NCBI GenBank assembly: GCA_024644125.1
Contig: JAHELQ010000074.1
Location: 1-15,112 of the forward strand
Direction: 5' to 3'
From: Candidatus Aminicenantota bacterium
GTDB taxonomy: Bacteria; Acidobacteriota; Aminicenantia; UBA2199
DNA length: 15,112 bases
A program made the position numbers and the translations under genes. Positions 5,132 to 12,753 of the stretch are shown here, piece after piece (the stretch's first letter is position 1; the number at the start of each line of letters is the position of its first letter). Below the pieces are notes generated by a model. That model saw only the letters and a program-made list of their open reading frames with translations. It ran no database searches and was not told the origin of the DNA.

Positions 5132-6436
5132 ATGAGCAATAATAGTATGGGACGCAGACGTTTTTTGAAAAATTCCGCTCTAGGTGTGGCTGGAGCCGGC
5201 TTTTTAGGCAATTCCGGCGGCCTTGTGGCTGAGGAAGTAATAAAGAAAGTCGATCCAAAAATAAAGGCATTTCGAACATTGGGGCGGACTGGGTTTATGA
5301 TTTCGGATATTAGTTGCGGTTTTTGTAGCAATGCCGCTGTATTGAAGGCGGCGATCGAGGCCGGCGTAAACTACATCGATACGGCGGAAAGTTACCGTAA
5401 CCAACCGGCGGTCGGCGAGGCCATCCAGGGTCTTGACCGGAAAAAGATATTTATCACATCCAAGCTGGTGATTAAAGAAGATATAACGAAAGAAGAGGTG
5501 GTGACCCGCACCCGCAAATGCCTTGAAGAACTGAAAACAGATTATCTCGATTGCATGATGATTCATAGCTGCGAGAACCGGAAACTTATTACCGCTAAGG
5601 GTTTTCATGACGCCATGACGCAGTTGAAATCCGAAGGCAGGGTACGGTTTGTCGGTATTTCCAATCACGGCTCCAATTGGGCCATGGACGGCGAGGAATC
5701 CATGGCGAAGGTGTTGTTGGCGGCCGCGGCCGATGGGCGCTTCGATGTGATGCTGCTGGCCTATAACTTCTTGCAGACCGACCAGGGCGCCGATGTGCTT
5801 GCGGTATGTAAAGAGAAAAATATTGGAACCACATTGATGAAAGTGAATCCCGTCGGGCAGTATTATGGCATGAAAGAGCGGGTGGAGCAGATGCAAAAAG
5901 AGGGGAAAGAGGTAGGCGAGCGTTACTTCCAGGCTCTGGAGCGGTATAAAAAAAGAGCGGAAATGGCCGATAGTTTCATCAAGAAATACGATCTGAAAAA
6001 TCCGCTGGAAATCCGTGACGCGGCAGTTCGCTTCGCTCTGGATAACCCCAATGTGAATACAGTGTGCTGCGCATTTAGAAGCTTTGACGACATCGATGCC
6101 TATTTGCCGCTATCCGGCACCAACCTCAACGGTCTGGAAAAAAAGAAACTGGCCGCCTACAAAGAGGGGTGCGGCACACTGTATTGCCGCCACGCCTGCG
6201 GAATCTGCGAAAACAGTTGCCCAAACCAGGTGCCGGTCAACACCATTATGCGCTACAATCACTATTACGAAGCGCATGGCCGCGAGAAATACGCTTTGAA
6301 GCGCTACGCCCTACTGGATGCTCCCAAAGCGGACCAGTGCCAGAATTGCGACGGCGCTTGCGAAATAGCGTGCCCATACGGCGTCCCCACACAGGGGATG
6401 ATGGTGATGGCTCACCATCGTTTGTCATTGACGTAA
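5132..6436 (+). CDS. Tat-exported aldo/keto reductase with C-terminal ferredoxin-like domain (434 aa)
   Basis: This is predicted to be a periplasmic NAD(P)H-type oxidoreductase. The N-terminus has a twin-arginine signal (GRRRFLKN at 7-14, then a hydrophobic AGAGFLG stretch), so it is exported folded, with cofactor. The aldo/keto reductase catalytic tetrad is visible: Asp 83 and Tyr 88 (YIDTAESY), Lys 111 (TSKL) and His 145 (MMIHS). After the barrel come two 4Fe-4S motifs: CRHACGICENSCP (Cys 352, 356, 359, 363) and CQNCDGACEIACP (Cys 403, 406, 410, 414). The length (434 aa) fits aldo/keto reductases with an added iron-sulfur tail. Start is set by AGGAGG at 5122-5127. It stands alone, with a repeat upstream and a hairpin downstream. 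Substrate and electron partner cannot be read from sequence; availability of NADPH in the periplasm is a puzzle for this family. Confidence 0.92.
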   Translation: MSNNSMGRRRFLKNSALGVAGAGFLGNSGGLVAEEVIKKVDPKIKAFRTLGRTGFMISDISCGFCSNAAVLKAAIEAGVNYIDTAESYRNQPAVGEAIQGLDRKKIFITSKLVIKEDITKEEVVTRTRKCLEELKTDYLDCMMIHSCENRKLITAKGFHDAMTQLKSEGRVRFVGISNHGSNWAMDGEESMAKVLLAAAADGRFDVMLLAYNFLQTDQGADVLAVCKEKNIGTTLMKVNPVGQYYGMKERVEQMQKEGKEVGERYFQALERYKKRAEMADSFIKKYDLKNPLEIRDAAVRFALDNPNVNTVCCAFRSFDDIDAYLPLSGTNLNGLEKKKLAAYKEGCGTLYCRHACGICENSCPNQVPVNTIMRYNHYYEAHGREKYALKRYALLDAPKADQCQNCDGACEIACPYGVPTQGMMVMAHHRLSLT

Positions 6437-6454
6437 TCGAGAAGAACTTCTAGC

Positions 6455-6483
6455 CCCGGGGCAAGACGTCATCGCGCCCCGGG
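6455..6483. terminator. GC-rich hairpin between convergent genes
   Basis: CCCGGGGC (6455-6462) pairs with GCCCCGGG (6476-6483) across a 13-base loop. It lies in the 52-base gap between two convergent stop codons (6436 plus strand, 6489 minus strand). A long T-tract is absent on both sides, so termination may rely on the stem alone or on Rho. It probably serves both directions. Confidence 0.55.
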
Positions 6484-6488
6484 ACGGT

Positions 6489-6872
6489 TCAATTTCCTTT
6501 GCGGTACCAGTTCCCCTCGGCATCTTGCAGCCAATGGCCGGGGGCCGCGTTTTGGGCGATTTGGGCCGCGCGCCTTTTACCGACGATATCTACATTGGAT
6601 CCTACGTTCGCCGCAATCTTTTGATACACGTTTCGGCGATCGGCGTTTTCCGCCTGCATGATCGCCCGGTCTTTATCGTTGACATTGGGGGAGCGAACAT
6701 CCAAAAGTCCCCGGTTGTTCTCGCCAATCAAACCCTGGTTTTTCATAGCGTCGATTCGTGGCTTCCGTTGTATAAACCGCTCTTTCAACGGATCCCCCTG
6801 CGCGGAGAGAGTCGCCCCGAGAGCCATTATCACAACCATCATCAGAATACAATACCTATTTTTTCGTGTCAT
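6489..6872 (-). CDS. ydbL: YdbL-family (DUF1318) exported protein (127 aa)
   Basis: A signal peptide (residues 1-25, ending TLSAQ) precedes a short mature protein with the DUF1318 signature: GLIGENNRGLL (47-57), ENADRRNVYQKIA (75-87), VGKRRA (97-102) and PGHWLQDAEGNWYRK (111-125). E. coli YdbL is a periplasmic protein encoded with ynbE and ydbH, proposed to act as a chaperone that keeps the small lipoprotein YnbE from self-assembling. The gene is last in the three-gene operon; its start overlaps the end of ynbE by 17 bases, with AAGGAG 13 bases upstream of the ATG. The length is close to E. coli YdbL. The family assignment is strong; the function is transferred from E. coli. Confidence 0.85.
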   Translation of the reverse strand: MTRKNRYCILMMVVIMALGATLSAQGDPLKERFIQRKPRIDAMKNQGLIGENNRGLLDVRSPNVNDKDRAIMQAENADRRNVYQKIAANVGSNVDIVGKRRAAQIAQNAAPGHWLQDAEGNWYRKGN

Positions 6873-7089
6873 GTTGCGTCTTTTTCTCCTTATCCTGGGA
6901 TTCGGCTTTTTCCCCGGTGGATTCTATCTGATCGATATCGCCGAAGAAATCTTCCAACGCGCGGTCGATCTTGACCCGGATCTCCACCGTTACATGCACC
7001 GGTTGGATGGTCATTTCGTGCTTTATCTTGATGCATCCCACTGCAGAAATCACTGTGCATGCGATGAAACACAATAGAAAGTTTTTCAT
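6856..7089 (-). CDS. ynbE: YnbE-like small lipoprotein (77 aa)
   Basis: A short lipoprotein: signal MKNFLLCFIACTVISAVGC with lipobox AVGC (Cys 19). A beta-strand-like segment follows (TIQPVHVTVEIRVKIDRALEDF split over residues 26-47), matching the YnbE pattern in which a short strand precedes a charged tail. E. coli YnbE sits in the outer membrane and extends the beta-groove of YdbH to form an intermembrane bridge. Start choice: ATG at 7089 has AAGGAG (7102-7097) with a seven-base spacer. An in-frame ATG at 7107 overlaps the ydbH stop as ATGA and would add six residues before the signal. The tail is longer and more charged (EKAESQDKEKKTQHDTKK) than in E. coli. The call is supported by its place between ydbH and ydbL. 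Confidence 0.8.
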   Translation of the reverse strand: MKNFLLCFIACTVISAVGCIKIKHEMTIQPVHVTVEIRVKIDRALEDFFGDIDQIESTGEKAESQDKEKKTQHDTKK

Positions 7090-7103
7090 CGATATTCTCC
7101 TTA

Positions 7104-9770
7104 TCATTGCTTCTTGTTTGTCATGACTTTGACCCTGGCTCCCTCTTTGAGTAGACGCTTGAGATCAATGTCGAGAAATTTCAGTTCCAGGGTCAGGCCC
7201 TTTAGATCCACCATCCTCTTACCGGTTTTGCTACGGACAAGATCTTTCTTTTTGCCGTCGTATTCCAGGGGAAGTTTGGCTGCCGGAACCCCCTTGAGGA
7301 CGATGTTCATATCGAGGCGGTCTTTTCGGGTATTGAGCTTGACCCGGACCCACTCGTAACTAAAATCCCGCACCGCCTCTTCAACCAGTACCATTCCCCC
7401 GGAGATAAGGCTCGCGTCCTGGATCTGCAACGAACCTTGAATGCCGGGGCTGGAATAGAGGAATCCTTCGTCGAACAATATATCGCCCCCGGAGAATTTT
7501 AGGGGAATCACCCCGTTAATTTCGGCGTCGCCGGAGGCGATGGTCTCGCCCACTAATACATTGAGTAACCGGCCGAAATCGATCCGGTCGCAATAGAGTA
7601 CTGTGCTAAAATCTTTACTGTTTGTACCGACCCGCACTCCACCGAAAAAAACCTTACCTCCCAGGAGCCGGAACTCTCCCCGTTCCACCAGGATCGAATT
7701 CGGACCTTCGCTGGTGAATACCAGCCGGCCATCGCGAAACTGTAGCCCCTGGACATCCAATTCCCGGACTGTGATCTCCTGGCCGGGCTCCGATAGCATG
7801 ACCGGCAAATTTCTGAAGCGGATGATGCCATCGATCCCCCCCAGCAAGATGCCGGATTCTTTGATTTCCAGCCTGAAATCTGCAAGCTGTATCTGTCCTG
7901 TACCGGTAACGATATCTCCTACTCCCTGGAGCTCTCCTGTACCTGAGACGGCGCCTGAGATTTTGATGCCCTTCAGTGACGGATGGAGCGATCCTAATGA
8001 CGTGGCTTCAGGTAATTGGCTGGTGGGGATTTCAAAATTCAGAGAATAGGTGTCCAGACCGGGGGAAACGTCGCGGGTGGCGCTGTATTTGATCGAAAGC
8101 TCCTTCACAGCGAATTCCGCTTCGCCGTCGGCCAACATGATAGAGGGGCCCACACCCAACTCGCCTGTCAGTTTTTTTAGAACCAGGCCTGCGATATCCA
8201 CTTCATCGGCGCTGAAATTTCCGGTTTGAGTGATCCGGTTTTGTTGCTTGCCGTTTTTTGGTGGCACAATATCTTCGGTTCCGGACATTTGGAGGGGGAT
8301 CACAGCGGAGAGATTTTTGATAGACACCTGTCCCCCAATCCCGGCGTCGATACCTTCGACTCTCACGTTCCCGGAGGCGCGCCATCCTTCGTTCTCAGTA
8401 TTCATCGTGGCGTTCATTCGAATTCGCCGGCCTTCCAGGGACAGGTCGGGCATTGACAACCGGATTCCATTCGTATTTAGACGTAGACGCGATGAGGTTC
8501 TCGACGAATTGCCCTCGATAGCGCATGCGATCGTTAATTGGTTTAAGGATGATGTGAACCGATCTCCAGTGACGGCCAATTGTTGGCTGATGTCTCCCTT
8601 TAATGTCCATTGTGAATCCCGGGGCGGGAACGGGAAGGTGAGGTCGCCGGTGACAAGCACCGGGGCGTCGGCTCTCAACGAAGGCTGGATAGATGTCAGG
8701 ATGCCGGGAGGCAATTCGATGGCGTAGCTGCCGGTGAATTCCGAAGCTGTTTCGCCGATGGAAATGATCCCGGCTATTTCGCGGATTGTTGCCGGAATCG
8801 GTTTTTGCAAATTGACGCCTTCGGTATGGAATGCCAGGCTGTCCGCGGATCCACCGGCGATTTTCACAATAAATGGTTGTGATATCTCCAGATCCGGGCC
8901 GGTAAGCGAATGTAGCGTCGCCTCCACATCCAGAGCTTCCGGGCGCAATGATGATGGAATGCGGCATTTGAACCGCCAGCTCGCGCGCGCCGCATAAGGC
9001 GGGGCGACAATGTCGAACATCGTTGCATTCGCGGCGACGTCCGCATAATAAAGTTGCCACTGTTTGAGTTCCACTTCTAAGGTGGCTTCGGCTGGAGAGG
9101 GGACAAGGATGCCCGCGCTGGCAAGGAACAAATCCAATAAATTCTGAAGTCTGAGATAACGAGCTTCGATAGTGAACCGACCGTCGCCCGAGGCGGCATC
9201 GATAATTCCGTTACATTGCCATGGCCGGCCAAACGGAAGTCCTGTGGCTGTGATCTTGTAGCGATGGCTGTCTGCTTGCCTGAGCAACTCCACATCCAGG
9301 GGAATGAAGATCGTTTCGTCCGCCGACGCGAGCTCGATCTCCGACGACAATAATTGCAACCGGTTGACCGCAAATCCCGGAGGTCCTGATTCCGGCGAAT
9401 TTCGTAGCTCCAAATTCGTTAGATTTTCTGGAATAATCTTTGCGCCGGAAATCATGACACGATCGACTCTTCCCTTCAATAACCGAAAGGGGGAGTAATC
9501 GAGCGATACCGTTGCAATGGCGATTGCGGGCTTCGCTGACGCTTCAATTACAATATCCTGGAGGTCGAGCTTCGAGAGTCCGATGTGGCGGATCGAAAGC
9601 TTCTGCACCTCGAGCCCGTACTGGGAGAAAGCGCTCATGATTTTTGATCTTACCAGAGGCCGGATTGCAAAGAGGAATGTAATGAAGGTTATAATCAAGA
9701 ACCCTATGGCAACGGCCAATGATTTTTGAACCCCGGTCAAGCGTTTTTTTTCCCCACTCGATTTGTCCAT
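7104..9770 (-). CDS. ydbH: YdbH-like AsmA-type intermembrane lipid transport protein (888 aa)
   Basis: A large envelope protein anchored by one N-terminal membrane helix (about residues 18-40) with a long, beta-rich periplasmic body, typical of AsmA-like bridge proteins. The first periplasmic part (VRSKIMSAFSQYGLEVQKLS...) and the C-terminal part (GVIPLKFSGGDILFDEGFLY, about 773-792) match the YdbH-like pattern. E. coli YdbH works with YhdP and TamB in moving phospholipid to the outer membrane. The size is close to E. coli YdbH (just under 900 residues). No ribosome site precedes ATG 9770; instead a near-consensus promoter ends about ten bases upstream, which fits a near-leaderless mRNA. The gene heads the ydbH-ynbE-ydbL operon. 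The family call is strengthened by the two downstream partners; the older database name dicarboxylate transport should not be trusted. Confidence 0.85.
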   Translation of the reverse strand: MDKSSGEKKRLTGVQKSLAVAIGFLIITFITFLFAIRPLVRSKIMSAFSQYGLEVQKLSIRHIGLSKLDLQDIVIEASAKPAIAIATVSLDYSPFRLLKGRVDRVMISGAKIIPENLTNLELRNSPESGPPGFAVNRLQLLSSEIELASADETIFIPLDVELLRQADSHRYKITATGLPFGRPWQCNGIIDAASGDGRFTIEARYLRLQNLLDLFLASAGILVPSPAEATLEVELKQWQLYYADVAANATMFDIVAPPYAARASWRFKCRIPSSLRPEALDVEATLHSLTGPDLEISQPFIVKIAGGSADSLAFHTEGVNLQKPIPATIREIAGIISIGETASEFTGSYAIELPPGILTSIQPSLRADAPVLVTGDLTFPFPPRDSQWTLKGDISQQLAVTGDRFTSSLNQLTIACAIEGNSSRTSSRLRLNTNGIRLSMPDLSLEGRRIRMNATMNTENEGWRASGNVRVEGIDAGIGGQVSIKNLSAVIPLQMSGTEDIVPPKNGKQQNRITQTGNFSADEVDIAGLVLKKLTGELGVGPSIMLADGEAEFAVKELSIKYSATRDVSPGLDTYSLNFEIPTSQLPEATSLGSLHPSLKGIKISGAVSGTGELQGVGDIVTGTGQIQLADFRLEIKESGILLGGIDGIIRFRNLPVMLSEPGQEITVRELDVQGLQFRDGRLVFTSEGPNSILVERGEFRLLGGKVFFGGVRVGTNSKDFSTVLYCDRIDFGRLLNVLVGETIASGDAEINGVIPLKFSGGDILFDEGFLYSSPGIQGSLQIQDASLISGGMVLVEEAVRDFSYEWVRVKLNTRKDRLDMNIVLKGVPAAKLPLEYDGKKKDLVRSKTGKRMVDLKGLTLELKFLDIDLKRLLKEGARVKVMTNKKQ

Positions 9771-9779
9771 ATATTGCTA

Positions 9780-9808
9780 ATATTAATTCACCTGTGTATT
9801 TTTGTCAA
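9780..9808 (-). promoter_or_regulatory. Near-consensus promoter of the ydbH operon
   Basis: On the minus strand TTGACA (9808-9803) is followed after exactly 17 bases by TAATAT (9785-9780). Transcription should start around 9773, only about three bases before the ydbH ATG at 9770. This and the lack of a ribosome site point to a near-leaderless transcript. Confidence 0.65.
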
Positions 9809-9841
9809 ATGAAATGTTTAACTTCGCCCTTATTTCTTTTC

Positions 9842-9871
9842 TTGACTTTTTCCTGTTTTTTCGCTAATAAT
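9842..9871 (+). promoter_or_regulatory. Promoter of the cation transporter gene
   Basis: TTGACT (9842-9847) is followed after 17 bases by TAATAA (9865-9870), or after 18 by AATAAT (9866-9871). Start of transcription near 9878 argues against translation from upstream in-frame codons and favours the start at 9908/9917. It is divergent from the ydbH promoter, with their -35 boxes about 33 bases apart. Confidence 0.55.
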
Positions 9872-9916
9872 GATGTTTTGTTAAAAATGTTACCCCGGAG
9901 GTTGGGTTTGGGTCAT

Positions 9917-10546
9917 ATGAGTGTGGAAGAAAAAGATCGGAACTATAGAAAAGCGTTGCATCTGGAGTATTTTACCGTTGGTTACAATATAGTGGAAGCG
10001 GTGGCTTCGATATTCTTCGGCGGAATCGCCAATAGTATCGCGTTGGTTGGATTTGGCCTCGACAGTATTGTGGAGTCGTTGTCGGGCTTTGTATTGATCT
10101 GGCGGTTGAGTAAACACAACAAAATCAGCAAAGAGGAAGAGGCGCGCCTCGAAGAAAAAGCCTACCGGTTTGTGGGTATCACTTTCTTCATATTGGGCGC
10201 TTATATTCTCTTTGAATCCGTCAAAAAGATCGTGACCAGAGATATTCCCGAACCGTCCCTGCCGGGTATTGTCATCGCCATCTTGTCCTTGATCATCATG
10301 CCCATCCTGGCGTACCGTAAATATAAGATCGGCAAGGAGTTAAACCTCAAATCCCTCGTCGCAGACTCCAAAGAGACTCTGGTATGTTCCATTCTATCTG
10401 TGGCCCTTTTGATCGGTCTCACCACCCGCTATTTTTTCAATTTCTGGCTTTCCGATCCATTGACGGGGCTCGTGATCGTGATTTTTCTCTTCCGCGAAGG
10501 TTACGAATTGGTTTTCGAAGAAGAGGGGTGTGGTTGCCGGGGTTAA
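9917..10546 (+). CDS. Short CDF/TMEM163-like cation transporter (209 aa)
   Basis: An integral membrane protein with about six helices (roughly residues 18-40, 41-63, 84-104, 116-134, 153-172, 177-196). It carries the cation-efflux transmembrane signature FGLDSIVESLSG (46-57) in helix 2 and LVADSKETLV (147-156) at helix 5, whose acidic residues D49, E53, D150 and E153 would line a divalent-metal site. It lacks the C-terminal cytosolic domain of full CDF exporters and ends in a short GCGCRG tail with two Cys that might bind metal. Start: ATG 9917, with GGAGG at 9897-9901 rather far away. An in-frame TTG at 9908 has the ideal six-base spacing and may be the true start. The promoter at 9842-9871 rules out the much longer upstream frame. 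The metal transported cannot be read. Confidence 0.82.
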   Translation: MSVEEKDRNYRKALHLEYFTVGYNIVEAVASIFFGGIANSIALVGFGLDSIVESLSGFVLIWRLSKHNKISKEEEARLEEKAYRFVGITFFILGAYILFESVKKIVTRDIPEPSLPGIVIAILSLIIMPILAYRKYKIGKELNLKSLVADSKETLVCSILSVALLIGLTTRYFFNFWLSDPLTGLVIVIFLFREGYELVFEEEGCGCRG

Positions 10547-10627
10547 GTTCTCCTGATTTTTTTTGTCAACCTCATTTTGTCTCCTCCCGTCTAAGTGTTT
10601 CTAAAGCGAAGACATGGAGGTAAAGAT

Positions 10628-11602
10628 ATGAAAACATTACACAAATTATTATTGTTACTATTGGTTTTGGTATTGTCATTGAGCGGTTTGACTGCCGCAT
10701 CGGATCAGGAAGGAAAAACTCAGGGCGACGATGAGATGGAACTCAAGGAAGCGGCGCTACATGCCCTGCTTTCCATGAAAGGAGACCAGGCTCTGCCTAT
10801 GATCGAGAAATTGTTGAAAGACAGCAAAGAGCCGAGACTCCGCCAGAAGGCGTTGATGGTCTTGAGCCAATTGGATACCGCCAAAGCGGTTCCCATCCTC
10901 ACGCAGGTGGCCCTTACCGATCCGGATGCCAAAGTCAAGGAGCAAGCGGTGTTCTGGTTGGGGCAAACGGGCGGCGACCAGGTAATCCCTGTGCTATGGA
11001 AAATGTACACCGATACAAAAGATCCTGGAATAAAAGAAAAGATTCTTTTTTCGATTTCGCAATCCGGCAGCAAGGATGCGTTTGCGAAACTGAGCGGCAT
11101 CGTAAAAACCGAAACCGACGAGGACATCCGGGCAAAAGCTGTGTTCTGGCTCAGTCAACGGCAGGAAAAAGAGGCGGGTGAGATTTTAAAAAATGTAGTG
11201 GCGAACGACGCCAGTCTCAAGGTTCAGGAGCGCGCCCTCTTCGCCCTTGCTCAATTGAGTGAACAAGAGGGAAATCTGGAATACTTGCTCGGAGTGGCAA
11301 AATCCCATAGTAACGACAAACTCCGTGAGAAAGCGGTGTTCTGGTTGGGGCAGACCAAAGACGCGGTCAAGCGTCTGGATGTATTGAAGGATTTTGTCCT
11401 CAACGACAAAAATCCCAAAATCCAGGCCAACGCGTTGATGGCCATCGCCCAATTGCCAAAAGAGCAAAGCGTTACATTCCTGGCGCAGGTGGCGAAAACC
11501 CACAAGGATAGCAATATCCGCAAAAAAGCTATTTTCTGGCTTGGCCAAATTGGAGATCCTTCGGCAGTGAAAATTCTGGAGGAGATCGCCAATGAAAAAT
11601 AG
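10628..11602 (+). CDS. Exported HEAT-repeat protein A (324 aa)
   Basis: A signal peptide (MKTLHKLLLLLLVLVLSLSG, cleavage likely after LTAA near residue 24) is followed by about nine helical HEAT repeats of 32-33 residues. The second helix of successive repeats alternates strictly: MVLSQ (77), FWLGQ (109), FSISQ (141), FWLSQ (173), FALAQ (205), FWLGQ (238), MAIAQ (271), FWLGQ (303). Two of the FWLGQ segments share an identical 22-base DNA stretch (10944-10965 and 11331-11352), a sign of duplication. HEAT arrays are protein-binding scaffolds with no catalysis expected; the location would be periplasmic. Start: ATG 10628 with GGAGG at 10616-10620, preferred to an upstream in-frame ATG at 10595. 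The stop overlaps the next gene by 11 bases. The partner is unknown. Confidence 0.85.
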   Translation: MKTLHKLLLLLLVLVLSLSGLTAASDQEGKTQGDDEMELKEAALHALLSMKGDQALPMIEKLLKDSKEPRLRQKALMVLSQLDTAKAVPILTQVALTDPDAKVKEQAVFWLGQTGGDQVIPVLWKMYTDTKDPGIKEKILFSISQSGSKDAFAKLSGIVKTETDEDIRAKAVFWLSQRQEKEAGEILKNVVANDASLKVQERALFALAQLSEQEGNLEYLLGVAKSHSNDKLREKAVFWLGQTKDAVKRLDVLKDFVLNDKNPKIQANALMAIAQLPKEQSVTFLAQVAKTHKDSNIRKKAIFWLGQIGDPSAVKILEEIANEK

Positions 11603-12704
11603 CTATCAGTGGATTATCTTCTTCATCCTGGTGGGCTCGATTCTGTCGAGCCCCGCCTTCAGCCGGCAGATCGTCAAAGTGCCGAATCCCGGAGATTCGC
11701 TGGAAGACCGGTTCGAATGGGCTCTCAAGGCGGCGGGGACAGGCGAAGATTTTTTCGTCGGCTATAGTATTCGCAGGATGATGGGCGAAGATTCCTCGAT
11801 TCATTGCGGTGACTATCATGCTTCTGAGGCTGCCGCCACATTGCGGGATATTCTGGCGGGAAAAGAAGCAGGGAAAAAAACTGTAAAAAAAGAAGCGGTT
11901 GGACCGAACGGCCACTCCAAAAAATCTCAGGCGAAAGTCGAGAAAGACCTGGCTGTCATGTTTGTCTATGCCGCCGGGACAAAGGGCCGCCGGGCCTGGA
12001 AATCGATCGTGATCAATAACATCGATTCCCCTCTCCACCTGGGCAATGGGAATATCTACTGGTTGGGTCCAGTGGAGCAAGAAGGGAGCGTCGCTTATCT
12101 GCTCCGTCTCTTTCGGGAGCAAACAAACATCAAGCCGCGCAAGAATCTGCTGACCGCCATTTCGTTGCACGACCGGTCGCCCGGTGTCGTTCCGTTCCTG
12201 AAAAAAACGCTGAATAGCGATTTACCAGATGAGCTCCGGGAAGACGCCGCGTTTTGGCTGGGGAATCACCAGGCTCCCGAGGCGGTCTCGATTCTTTCGA
12301 GAGCCGCCGAGAGCGATCGCTCGGAAAAAGTGAGGGAAAAATCGGTTTTTGGGCTGTACCTGGTGGAATCTGAAGCTTCGGTAGATGCTCTGATTCATTT
12401 GGCTCGCAAGGCCTCTTATCTTGAAGTTCGCAAAAAAGCCATTTTCTGGTTGGGGCAAAAAGCCGCGAAAAAATCTGCGGATGTGTTGGGGGATATCGCC
12501 CTGAACGACACGAAGATGGAGATACAAACGAGCGCTGTCTTCGCGTTATCCCAACTCCCCGATGGGCAGGGGCTTCCCCCCTTGATCAAGATCGCAAAAA
12601 CGCATCCCGGGCTTCAGGTTCGCAAAAAGGCCCTCTTCTGGTTGGGGCAAAGTGAAGATCCCCGCGCCCTTGAACTATTTGAAAATATCCTAAAACGCGA
12701 TTAG
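11592..12704 (+). CDS. Exported HEAT-repeat protein B (370 aa)
   Basis: The second gene of a two-gene operon: its ATG (11592) lies 11 bases inside the end of gene A, with GGAGGAG at 11579-11585. A signal peptide (cleavage likely after SPAFS, residue 24) precedes a non-repeat N-terminal domain (about 25-150), which contains an HCGDY segment (71-75) and a Lys/Ser-rich linker (92-118). The HEAT array then alternates as in gene A: YWLGP (156), TAISL (188), FWLGN (221), FGLYL (253), FWLGQ (285), FALSQ (317), FWLGQ (349). Gene A and gene B share the pattern and terminal repeat, so they probably arose by duplication and may bind each other or a common client in the envelope. No enzymatic motif is seen. 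Confidence 0.85.
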   Translation: MKNSYQWIIFFILVGSILSSPAFSRQIVKVPNPGDSLEDRFEWALKAAGTGEDFFVGYSIRRMMGEDSSIHCGDYHASEAAATLRDILAGKEAGKKTVKKEAVGPNGHSKKSQAKVEKDLAVMFVYAAGTKGRRAWKSIVINNIDSPLHLGNGNIYWLGPVEQEGSVAYLLRLFREQTNIKPRKNLLTAISLHDRSPGVVPFLKKTLNSDLPDELREDAAFWLGNHQAPEAVSILSRAAESDRSEKVREKSVFGLYLVESEASVDALIHLARKASYLEVRKKAIFWLGQKAAKKSADVLGDIALNDTKMEIQTSAVFALSQLPDGQGLPPLIKIAKTHPGLQVRKKALFWLGQSEDPRALELFENILKRD

Positions 12705-12724
12705 TTTTACCCAAACTGCAGGAT

Positions 12725-12751
12725 GGGCCGGTTACATCGTGTCGCCGGCTC
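12725..12751. terminator. Weak hairpin between convergent genes
   Basis: GGGCCGGT (12725-12732) can pair with GCCGGCTC (12744-12751) using two G-T wobbles, with an 11-base loop. It fills the 49-base gap between the HEAT-B stop and the glutathione peroxidase stop. There is no T-tract. Confidence 0.35.
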
Positions 12752-12753
12752 TC

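Noticed and set aside
4824..5279. 151-residue minus-strand frame across the repeat
   Set aside because: It runs through the REP-like element and into the reductase start, shows no domain, and has atypical composition.
5204..5896. 230-residue minus-strand frame inside the reductase gene
   Set aside because: Antisense shadow; the plus-strand frame has the full catalytic tetrad.
8395..9060. 221-residue minus-strand frame inside ydbH
   Set aside because: A different frame of the same strand without any recognisable pattern; ydbH is continuous through it.
9719..9916. Longer start for the cation transporter
   Set aside because: The extra residues overlap the ydbH start and both divergent promoters, and have no family resemblance.
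10555..10563. T-run after the cation transporter as a terminator
   Set aside because: No stem of useful length precedes the T-run.
10628..12704. CRISPR or other DNA-level repeat array
   Set aside because: The recurring DNA segments are codons of the HEAT repeats at about 96-base spacing within an open frame, not spacers and repeats.
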